DNA of 7,282 bases from Oscillospiraceae bacterium (lineage in GTDB: Bacteria; Bacillota; Clostridia; Oscillospirales; Ruminococcaceae). Below are positions 1 to 6,307 of the stretch, in pieces. The stretch spans positions 1 to 7,282 of the forward strand of contig DXNX01000127.1 of the NCBI GenBank assembly GCA_019413245.1. Direction: 5' to 3'. The notes below the pieces were generated by a model, which did not search any database, was not told the origin of the DNA, and was given only the letters and a program-made list of their open reading frames with translations. The translations under genes and the position numbers were made by a program. How positions within the stretch are numbered: the first letter of the stretch is position 1; each line of letters starts with the position of its first letter.

Positions 1-3000
1 GGCCGACAGGTTGCGGATGACCTTGCCGGGGGGCGAAACCTCGATCTCGATGCCGGATTCAAGAACGTTCTTCTCATCCGAGAGGTAGAGGCGGGCGGAA
101 CCGCCGCCGAACAGCTCCCGGAAGATATGGCCGAAGTTGCGGTTGATCTCCTTGAAGCTCTTGGAGAACATCTCCTCCATCTCGCCCCGCAGCTCCCCGA
201 TCATGCGGGTCAGCTCGGACTTGGAGCGTTCTACGTCGCTCACTTGGGCTTTGAGGAAATCGTACCGTTCCTTGACCTCTTTATATTCGTCGATGGCGCC
301 CACGTTCACGTTGCCCAGGGCCCGGATCTTGGCCCGGACTTCGGACACCTGACGGCGCAGGTCGGTGACGTTGGAGAATTCCACGCACAGGCCCTTGGCC
401 TCCGCCTCGGTGAGCTGGTATTCGTCCCACAGCTTGGCCGCGGTGGTGTTCAGCTCGGTTTCGGCGGCGGTGCGGCGCTCGGCCAGGCGGGCCATCTCGC
501 CGCTCATCCGCTCCCGCTCATCGGTGAGGGCCCGGTTTTCCTGGCCCATGCGGGTGACGGCGGCTTCCTTTTCCAGGCGAGCGGCGTTGGCCGTGCGGAT
601 GGTTTCCTCGGCAGCGGCGATCTTTTCCTTGGTTTCGGCGCGGGCACGCTCGATCTCAGCCACCCGCAGCTCGTTGGCCGCAATGGTCTGTTTGGCGGCC
701 TCGATGCTGGCCTGCAGTTCCCGGGCCCGGGCTTCGGCTTCCCCGGTGCGGCCCCGCAGGGTCTCCAGGGCGGCCTCATGCAGGCCGATGTCCTTTTCCC
801 CGGTGAGCCGGTTCATCTGGGCTTCGGAGAGGGAGGCGGACAGCGCTTCCCGGCGGCGGCTGAGCTCGCCGGTGCTTTCGCCCAGCTCGGACAGCTCGGC
901 GTTGTACTTTTCCAGTTCGGCTTCCGCGGCGGCAGCGCCGTTTTCGGCCTGGGCGCGGGCGGTGTCGTTCTCTTTCAGCTGGTCTTCCAGCTGTCTGATC
1001 TGGGCGTTGCGGCGCTCGGCGGCCGCCACGCCCTCCTGTACGGCGGCGTCCAGGCGCTCCAGGTCCAGGCTGGCTTTCAGCCGGGCGGAGGCGGCGTTGA
1101 CGCTCTCGCTCTCGGCACCGGCCAGCTCGGCGGCCAGGGTATCGGCTTCCGCCTGGCGGGCTTTTGCTTCCCGCTCGGCGTCGGCCCGACGCAGTTCCAG
1201 CTTTTTCAGCTTGACGCGCAGTTCTTCCAGTTCCTGCTTGCGGCTGAACACACCCGCACTGCGGGCGGTGGAACCGCCGGTGAAGGAACCGCCGGCGTTG
1301 ATGACCTGGCCGTCCAGGGTCACGATGCGGTTGCGGTACCCCAGATTCTTGGCCACGGCGGAGGCTTCTGCCAGGTCTTCCACCACGATGATGCGGCCCA
1401 GCAGGTTATCAATGATATGGCGGTAGCGGTCGTCCGCTTCCACCAGGTCGGCGGCCACTTCGGCAGTGCCGGTGAGGCGGCCGTTGAACCGGTTGCCCTG
1501 GACGGTGTCCAGGGGCAGGAAGGTGGCGCGGCCGGCCCGTTCCTCTTTCAGAAAGGCGATGGCGGACCGGGCGCAGCGCTCGTCCTCCACCACGATGTTC
1601 TGCAAAGCAAAGCCCAGCGCTGTTTCGATGGCGGTTTCGTAGCCCTTGCGCACTGTGAGGATACCGGCCACCGGGCCGATGATGCCCCGCAGCCGGTTGG
1701 CCCCGGCAGCCCGCATGACCGTCTTGACGCTCTGCTGGTAGCCGTCCATGTTCCGTTCCAGATCTTCCAGAATGCGGATGCGCTGGGCGGTGTTGGAGCG
1801 GTCCCGGTCGGCCTTCTGCAAGGCGTCGGCGGCTTCGGCCTGCTGTCGGCGGCGGCTTTCCAGTTTGAGTTTGAGCCCGGCCTTGATGTTGTCGCAGCGG
1901 GTGACGTTGTCCTCGGCCTGCTGCAGGGTCTGGGCCGCCACTTCCCGCTCGGCGTTCAGCTTGTCGGCGGCGCCGGAAGCGGCCGCAGCCTGGTTGCGCA
2001 GGCCGTCCAACTGGGTGCGGGAGGCTTCGGCGGCAGAGGTCAGGGAGGCAGCCCGCACCTTCATGGTGGTGGCGGCGTCCTGCAGGCGGGCAATGGCGGC
2101 TTCCACCACGTCCCGGCGCTCGCCGCTCTGCAAAGCCTGCTGTTCCAGCGCATTCATCTGGGCACGCAGGTCGGAGATGGTCTTGTCCGCCTGGGCCAGC
2201 TGGGCGCGCAGGGTCTCGATGGCGTCCTGGTGCTCCCTGGTTTCGGCCTCAATGCCCTTGGCGCCCTCCCCGGCCCGGGCCAGTTCGGCCTCGGCGTCCT
2301 GGATCTGGGACTGGGCGTGCTCGTTCTCGTTGCGCAGAACGGCGATCTGGCTGTCGCTGCCCGCCCCGGCTTCGGTCAGGGCGCGGATGTCGGCGTTGGC
2401 CTGCTCCACCTGCAGCATGAGCTGCTGGGCTTCTTCCCGCAGGGCTTCGGTCTTCTGGTCAAATTCATCCAGCTGGCGGGAGAGGCGGGCGTAGTCGGAC
2501 TCGGCAGCCTCGTACCGGCGCTGCTGGTCCCGCACCGCGTCCTGGGCGCGGCGGATGGAGTCCACCCACAGGGTGACCTCCAGGGATTTGCGGGTCTCGG
2601 AGTATTCCAGGAACTTCTGGGCCTTCTCGCTGTCCCGCTTCAGGGGACCCACGCGGCCTTCCAGTTCGCCCAGAATGTCCCGCAGACGTTCCAGATTGCC
2701 CTCGGCGGCGGCCAGGCGGCGCTCGGCTTCGTTCTTGCGGTAGCGGAACCGGGCGATGCCGGAGGCTTCCTCAAAGATTTCCCGGCGTTCGGCGCTCTTG
2801 GCGCCCACGATCTCGGCAACACGGCCCTGCCCGATGATGGCGTAGCCGTCCCGGCCCAGGCCCGTGTCCAGTAACAGTTCGTAGATATCTTTCAGTCGGA
2901 CGTTCTGTCCGTTGATGGTGTATTCACTTTCGCCGCTGCGGTAATACCGGCGGCCGATGGTGACCTCATCCGCGTCCATGGCCAGGCCGTGGTCGGCGTT

Positions 3001-3258
3001 GTCGATGGTCAGGCTGACGGCGGCATAGCCCATGGCCCCGCGGGTCTGGGTGCCACCGAAGATCACGTCCTCCATCTTGCCCGCGCCGCGCAGCTGCTTG
3101 GAGCTGGTTTCGCCCATGACCCAGCGGATGGCGTCGGAGATATTGCTTTTGCCCGAACCGTTTGGGCCCACCACGCCGGTGATACCGGCGCCGATGGCGA
3201 CCTTGGTGCGGTCCGGGAAGGACTTGAAGCCCTGGATCTCAAGTTCTTTTAAGCGCAT
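1..3258 (-). CDS. smc: Chromosome segregation ATPase SMC, C-terminal end cut by window
   Basis: SMC is the ATPase core of the Smc-ScpAB condensin, which loads on DNA and organises and segregates the chromosome. The frame is open from the ATG at 3258 to the left edge: 1086 codons, no stop. Domains in order: N-terminal head with Walker A GPNGSGKS (31-38, Lys37), conserved Arg57 and Q-loop Gln144 in IIGQGR; a Lys/Glu/Ala-rich coiled coil from about 168 to 500; a hinge at about 505-670 with IVVED (555-559), GRATFLPL (576-583) and the Gly-rich GGSFTGGS (656-663); a return coiled coil; then the conserved LGNVNVGAIDEY (981-992) and the start of the C-terminal head. The window stops after IRNLSA, exactly where the ABC signature LSGGE should follow, so the signature, Walker B and D-loop are not visible. 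B. subtilis SMC is about 1190 residues, so roughly 100 are missing. The start fits the family N-terminus (MRLKELEIQGFKSF) and has an AAAGGA ribosome site. It lies 22 nt after rnc, as in many Firmicutes. Confidence 0.97.
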   Translation of the reverse strand, partial: MRLKELEIQGFKSFPDRTKVAIGAGITGVVGPNGSGKSNISDAIRWVMGETSSKQLRGAGKMEDVIFGGTQTRGAMGYAAVSLTIDNADHGLAMDADEVTIGRRYYRSGESEYTINGQNVRLKDIYELLLDTGLGRDGYAIIGQGRVAEIVGAKSAERREIFEEASGIARFRYRKNEAERRLAAAEGNLERLRDILGELEGRVGPLKRDSEKAQKFLEYSETRKSLEVTLWVDSIRRAQDAVRDQQRRYEAAESDYARLSRQLDEFDQKTEALREEAQQLMLQVEQANADIRALTEAGAGSDSQIAVLRNENEHAQSQIQDAEAELARAGEGAKGIEAETREHQDAIETLRAQLAQADKTISDLRAQMNALEQQALQSGERRDVVEAAIARLQDAATTMKVRAASLTSAAEASRTQLDGLRNQAAAASGAADKLNAEREVAAQTLQQAEDNVTRCDNIKAGLKLKLESRRRQQAEAADALQKADRDRSNTAQRIRILEDLERNMDGYQQSVKTVMRAAGANRLRGIIGPVAGILTVRKGYETAIETALGFALQNIVVEDERCARSAIAFLKEERAGRATFLPLDTVQGNRFNGRLTGTAEVAADLVEADDRYRHIIDNLLGRIIVVEDLAEASAVAKNLGYRNRIVTLDGQVINAGGSFTGGSTARSAGVFSRKQELEELRVKLKKLELRRADAEREAKARQAEADTLAAELAGAESESVNAASARLKASLDLERLDAAVQEGVAAAERRNAQIRQLEDQLKENDTARAQAENGAAAAEAELEKYNAELSELGESTGELSRRREALSASLSEAQMNRLTGEKDIGLHEAALETLRGRTGEAEARARELQASIEAAKQTIAANELRVAEIERARAETKEKIAAAEETIRTANAARLEKEAAVTRMGQENRALTDERERMSGEMARLAERRTAAETELNTTAAKLWDEYQLTEAEAKGLCVEFSNVTDLRRQVSEVRAKIRALGNVNVGAIDEYKEVKERYDFLKAQVSDVERSKSELTRMIGELRGEMEEMFSKSFKEINRNFGHIFRELFGGGSARLYLSDEKNVLESGIEIEVSPPGKVIRNLSA

Positions 3259-3268
3259 GCAGGCGGGT

Positions 3269-3274
3269 TCCTTT
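3269..3274 (-). promoter_or_regulatory. Ribosome binding site of smc
   Basis: The mRNA-sense strand reads AAAGGA here, ending 10 nt before the smc ATG, inside the 22-nt gap after the rnc stop. It supports the start at 3258. The same ten bases, ACGGAAAGGA, also precede rnc. The gap is too short for an independent promoter or a terminator, so smc is probably read on the upstream transcript. Confidence 0.75.
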
Positions 3275-3280
3275 CCGTAA

Positions 3281-3952
3281 TCAGGGGTTCAGTTCGGCAA
3301 GGGCCTGCTTGGCGGCCTGCTGTTCCGCGGCCTTTTTGCTCCGGCCTTTGCCGGTAGCCAGGGTCTTGCCGTTGAGGGTAACTTCCACCTCAAAGGTTTT
3401 ATCGTGGTCGGGGCCGGACTGGCCCACCACCGTGTACCGCAGTTCGGCGCCGGGTTTCTCCTGCACCAGTTCCTGCAGTTTGGTCTTGTAATCGGGGTCT
3501 GCGGTCTTGCCCTCGGTGATGAAGGGCAGGATGAAATTGCGGGCCACTTCCATGCCGCCGTCCAGATACAGCGCGGCGATGAGGGCCTCGAAAGCGTCGG
3601 ACACCACGCTGGGGCGGGTGCGGCCGCCGCCCAGTTCCTCGCCGTGGCCCAGGCGCAGATAGCTGCCCAGGTCGATCTCGGCGGCAAAGCGGAAGAGGGC
3701 TTCCTCCGAAACAAGGGCCGCCCGCATGCGGGTCAGTTCGCCCTCGGGGCGGGAGGAGTGGTGGAACAGATAGTCCGCCACCACCACCGACAGCACACTG
3801 TCGCCCAGGAATTCCAGGCGTTCGTTGTGGCGGGTGGGCACCTTGGACTCGTTGGCAAAACTGGTATGGGTCATGGCAATGCGCAGCAGTGCCGGGTTCT
3901 TGAAATGATAGTGGAGCACCTGCTCCAGCTGTTCAAAGGAGCGGTTCGGCAT
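3281..3952 (-). CDS. rnc: Ribonuclease III
   Basis: RNase III is an Mg2+-dependent homodimeric endonuclease that cuts double-stranded RNA, chiefly in processing the rRNA precursor and in turnover of structured or antisense-paired mRNA. The 223-residue protein is full length for the family. The nuclease domain (about 5-130) carries the signature ERLEFLGDS (44-52) and the expected acidic catalytic residues Glu47, Asp51, Asp119 and Glu122, the last two in SDAFEAL. A double-stranded RNA-binding domain follows at about 154-222, with the usual C-terminal GRSKKAAEQQAAKQAL helix (203-218). The ATG at 3952 follows an AAAGGA ribosome site, and the N-terminus (helix leading to LHYHFKNPALL) matches the family. 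It sits 18 nt after plsX and 22 nt before smc; rnc-smc adjacency is typical of Firmicutes. No long leader is present, so the hairpin-cleavage autoregulation known for E. coli rnc is not evident here. Confidence 0.98.
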   Translation of the reverse strand: MPNRSFEQLEQVLHYHFKNPALLRIAMTHTSFANESKVPTRHNERLEFLGDSVLSVVVADYLFHHSSRPEGELTRMRAALVSEEALFRFAAEIDLGSYLRLGHGEELGGGRTRPSVVSDAFEALIAALYLDGGMEVARNFILPFITEGKTADPDYKTKLQELVQEKPGAELRYTVVGQSGPDHDKTFEVEVTLNGKTLATGKGRSKKAAEQQAAKQALAELNP

Positions 3953-3961
3953 AGGGATTCG

Positions 3962-3967
3962 TCCTTT
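3962..3967 (-). promoter_or_regulatory. Ribosome binding site of rnc
   Basis: The mRNA-sense strand reads AAAGGA, ending 9 nt before the rnc ATG, in the 18-nt gap after the plsX stop. It supports the start at 3952. Confidence 0.75.
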
Positions 3968-3970
3968 CCG

Positions 3971-4987
3971 TCATTCCTGGGCAGCAGCCACGGTCTCGGC
4001 CAGAGCCTTTTCCATGGTGCCGCACAGATCGTTCTCCACGCAGGTTCTGGCCTGGCGGATGGCATTCTTGATGCCCCGGGCCTTGCTGGAACCGTGGGCC
4101 TTGATGACCGGCTTGGCGGCGCCCAGCAGAGGCGCACCGCCCACTTCCTCGGAGTCCATCATCTTTTTCAGGCCGCGCAGACCGTCCTTGATGGTCAGGT
4201 AGGCCAGCTTGGTGAACAGATTCTTCAGGAAGATGGGCTTGAGCATGCCCAGCAGGCTGGTGGCCACGCCCTCGGTGAGCTTGAGCACCACGTTGCCCAC
4301 AAACCCGTCGCAGACCACCACGTCCACCTTGCCTTCCGGGATGTAGCGGGGCTCGATGTTGCCCACGAACCGGATGGAGGGGTTGGCTTTCAGCTTCTGG
4401 TGGGCTTCCCGGTACATGGGGGTGCCCTTGTGGTCCTCGGCGCCGTTGTTGACCAGGGCCACGCTGGGATTGGTGCGGCCCATGACCTTCTCGGCATAGA
4501 CGCTGCCCATGGTGCCGAAAGCGTTGAGCATATCGGCACGGCATTCGGCGTTGGCGCCGCAGTCCAGCAGCAGGTAATGCTGCTGGATGCCGGGCATGGG
4601 GGTGGCCAGAGCCGGGCGCTTGACGCCCTTGACGGTGCGCACGATGAGGCTGGTGGCCACATGCAGCGCACCGGTGGAGCCGGCGGAAACAAAAGCGTCG
4701 CCCTCGCCCTTCTTGAGCATAGTCAGGCCCTTCACCAGGCTGGAATCCGGCTTGTGGCGGGCGGCCTTGACGGGGTCGTCCTCCATGGTGACCACTTCGG
4801 TGCAGTTGATGATCTCAAAGGGAGCGAGGTCGATGTTCAGCTCGGCAGCCGCCTGGCGGATGACCTCCTCCTGGCCCAGCAGGGCGATGGTCATGCCCTG
4901 GCCGAACTCCTTCATGGCATCGGCCGCCCCCTGCAGAACGGCGTTGGGGGCGTTGTCGCCGCCCATCACGTCCAAAAGAATCTTCAT
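3971..4987 (-). CDS. plsX: Phosphate acyltransferase PlsX
   Basis: PlsX converts acyl-ACP and inorganic phosphate to acyl-phosphate, which the membrane enzyme PlsY uses to acylate glycerol-3-phosphate in the first step of phospholipid synthesis. It is a soluble, membrane-associated enzyme; no signal peptide or membrane span is seen. The 338-residue protein is of normal length. Family motifs in order: DVMGGD at the N-terminus (6-11), KPDSS (79-83), DAFVSAGSTGAL (97-108), LLDCGAN (140-146), NNGAEDHKG (180-188), FVGNIE (207-212), VVVCDGFVGNVVLK (223-236) and GGAPLLG (283-289). The first Asn-Asn of NNGAEDHKG stands where Asn-Ile is usual, a small deviation. The ATG overlaps the trmFO stop as ATGA and has a perfect AGGAGG site, so translation is probably coupled to trmFO. 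Many Firmicutes place fab genes and acpP between plsX and rnc; here rnc follows directly. Confidence 0.98.
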   Translation of the reverse strand: MKILLDVMGGDNAPNAVLQGAADAMKEFGQGMTIALLGQEEVIRQAAAELNIDLAPFEIINCTEVVTMEDDPVKAARHKPDSSLVKGLTMLKKGEGDAFVSAGSTGALHVATSLIVRTVKGVKRPALATPMPGIQQHYLLLDCGANAECRADMLNAFGTMGSVYAEKVMGRTNPSVALVNNGAEDHKGTPMYREAHQKLKANPSIRFVGNIEPRYIPEGKVDVVVCDGFVGNVVLKLTEGVATSLLGMLKPIFLKNLFTKLAYLTIKDGLRGLKKMMDSEEVGGAPLLGAAKPVIKAHGSSKARGIKNAIRQARTCVENDLCGTMEKALAETVAAAQE

Positions 4988-6306
4988 TCCACGTCCTCCT
5001 GTTCAGCCACCCAGGCGGCCATGGCGGTCTGGGCGGCGTTGGAAAGCGCCATATAGCGTTCCCGCTTGTCCCGGATGGAGTTGATCTCCTCGGTGCGGGG
5101 CAAGATGCCCATGTTGGCGCCCATGGGCTGGAAGTCCTTGTTGGGGGTCATCAGATAGTCGATCAGGGAGCCGCACATGGTGGCCGCCGGGGGCGGGGTG
5201 TACGGTTTGCCGTTCAGACGGGCAAAAATCGACCGCGCCGCCAGCAGGCCACTGGCTGCGCTTTCCATGTAGCCTTCAAAGCCGGTAATCTGCCCGGCAA
5301 AGAAGACGTTGGGGTGCTGTTTCAGGCTCTGGTCAGGGGCCAGGACCTTAGGGGCATTGAGGAAGGTGTTGCGGTGCATGACACCGTAACGCACGAACTC
5401 GGCGTTTTCCAGGCCGGGGATCATGCGGAACACCCGCTGCTGTTCGCCCCATTTCAGGTTGGTCTGGAATCCCACCAGGTTGTACAGGGTACCGGCGGTA
5501 TTTTCCTTGCGCAGCTGGACGTTGGCCCAGGGGCGGTGGCCGGTGTTGGGGTCCTTGAGGCCCACCGGGCGCAGCGGACCGAACCGGATGGTATCGGCGC
5601 CCCGGGCGGCCATGACCTCGATGGGCATGCAGCCCTCGTACACGGTCAGGTCCTTGTCGGCGTCATGGCGGGGAGCCCGCTCGGCGCTGACGAGGGCGGC
5701 GTGGAAGGCCTCATATTCCGCTTTATTGAAGGGACAGTTCAGGTAGTCGGCCTCTCCCCGGCCGTACCGGGAAGCGGCAAACACCTTGTTGTGGTCCAGG
5801 CTTTCGGCGGTGACGATGGGGGCCACCGCGTCGTAGAAATTCAGTTCCTGTCCGCCGGACAAAGCAGCTACGGCCTCGGCCAGGGCACCCTCGGTGAGGG
5901 GGCCGGTGGCCACCAGCACGGGTTCTTCCTCCGGGATGGCGGTGACTTCCTGCCGGTGTACCGTGATGCCGGGGCAGCTTTCCACCAGGCGGGTGACTTC
6001 CTCACTGAAGCGGTCCCGGTCCACGGCCAGGGCACCGCCGGCGGCCACACGGGCCACCTCGGCAGCTTCCAGCAGATGGCTGCCCATGGCCCGCATCTCC
6101 AGTTTCAGCAGGCCGGAGGCGGAGTCCGGGCGCTCGGCTTTCAGGGAATTGGAGCAAACCAGCTCCGCAAAGCCTTCGCTTTTATGGGCCGGGGAAAAAT
6201 GGACCGGTTTCTGCTCGTACAGGTCCACCTGCACCCCGTGTTCCGCCAGCCAGAGGGCGGCTTCGCACCCGGCCAGGCCGGCGCCGTATATCGTAATCTT
6301 GTGCAT
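4984..6306 (-). CDS. trmFO: Methylenetetrahydrofolate--tRNA-(uracil-5-)-methyltransferase TrmFO
   Basis: TrmFO is an FAD- and folate-dependent enzyme that makes 5-methyluridine at position 54 of the tRNA T-loop, taking carbon from methylene-tetrahydrofolate and electrons from reduced FAD rather than using S-adenosylmethionine. The 440-residue protein begins with a Rossmann FAD motif GAGLAG (8-13), followed by LYEQKP (29-34) and the family motif LVCSNSL (49-55). Cys51 and Cys226 (in YEGCMPIE, 223-230) correspond to the two catalytic cysteines known in B. subtilis TrmFO. GPLRPVGL (243-250) and GQITGFEGYMES (338-349) are further family blocks. I chose the ATG at 6306, not the in-frame ATG at 6330: it places the FAD strand at the usual distance from the N-terminus and has an AAGGAG site, while the longer form would add MPPPRRSN read from inside topA. 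It starts 1 nt after the topA stop and overlaps plsX by 4 nt. Confidence 0.97.
   Translation of the reverse strand: MHKITIYGAGLAGCEAALWLAEHGVQVDLYEQKPVHFSPAHKSEGFAELVCSNSLKAERPDSASGLLKLEMRAMGSHLLEAAEVARVAAGGALAVDRDRFSEEVTRLVESCPGITVHRQEVTAIPEEEPVLVATGPLTEGALAEAVAALSGGQELNFYDAVAPIVTAESLDHNKVFAASRYGRGEADYLNCPFNKAEYEAFHAALVSAERAPRHDADKDLTVYEGCMPIEVMAARGADTIRFGPLRPVGLKDPNTGHRPWANVQLRKENTAGTLYNLVGFQTNLKWGEQQRVFRMIPGLENAEFVRYGVMHRNTFLNAPKVLAPDQSLKQHPNVFFAGQITGFEGYMESAASGLLAARSIFARLNGKPYTPPPAATMCGSLIDYLMTPNKDFQPMGANMGILPRTEEINSIRDKRERYMALSNAAQTAMAAWVAEQEDVE
4995..5000 (-). promoter_or_regulatory. Ribosome binding site of plsX, inside the end of trmFO
   Basis: The mRNA-sense strand reads AGGAGG, 7 nt before the plsX ATG, formed by the trmFO codons for its final Gln-Glu-Asp. 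Together with the ATGA stop/start overlap this suggests translational coupling of plsX to trmFO. Confidence 0.85.
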
Positions 6307-6307
6307 A

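Noticed and set aside
1..1086. smc running to the window edge without a stop, as a possible broken gene
   Set aside because: The frame is intact and conserved up to residue 1086; the missing signature motif and Walker B would lie just beyond the edge, so this is a window cut and not a truncation.
1261..1320. Repeated GGCGGTTCC units in smc
   Set aside because: They encode the conserved Gly-rich hinge motif GGSFTGGS; the repetition comes from the protein motif, not from a DNA repeat.
365..1426. A 353-codon Ser/Arg-rich open frame on the plus strand within smc
   Set aside because: Typical out-of-frame reading of GC-rich coiled-coil sequence; no domain and it conflicts with smc.
127..2874. A 915-codon open frame on the plus strand opposite smc
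   Set aside because: It is in exact codon register opposite smc, and stays open because smc lacks TTA, CTA and TCA codons there; it ends at smc Leu129 (TTA). Its product is low-complexity Gly/Leu/Ala/Phe sequence with no domain, and smc is unmistakable.
3259..3280. Possible terminator or promoter between rnc and smc
   Set aside because: Only 22 nt, with no inverted repeat plus T-run and no -35/-10 pair; it holds just the ribosome site.
3933..4544. A 203-codon open frame on the minus strand across plsX and the start of rnc
   Set aside because: Frame-shifted shadow of plsX; the product is Gly/Arg/His/Gln-rich nonsense, while plsX carries all family motifs in its own frame.
3404..5056. A 550-codon open frame on the plus strand opposite rnc and plsX
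   Set aside because: Codon-register shadow of rnc and plsX, which share the same frame. The product is His/Gly/Ala-rich with no recognisable domain, and I see no ribosome site that would argue for it.
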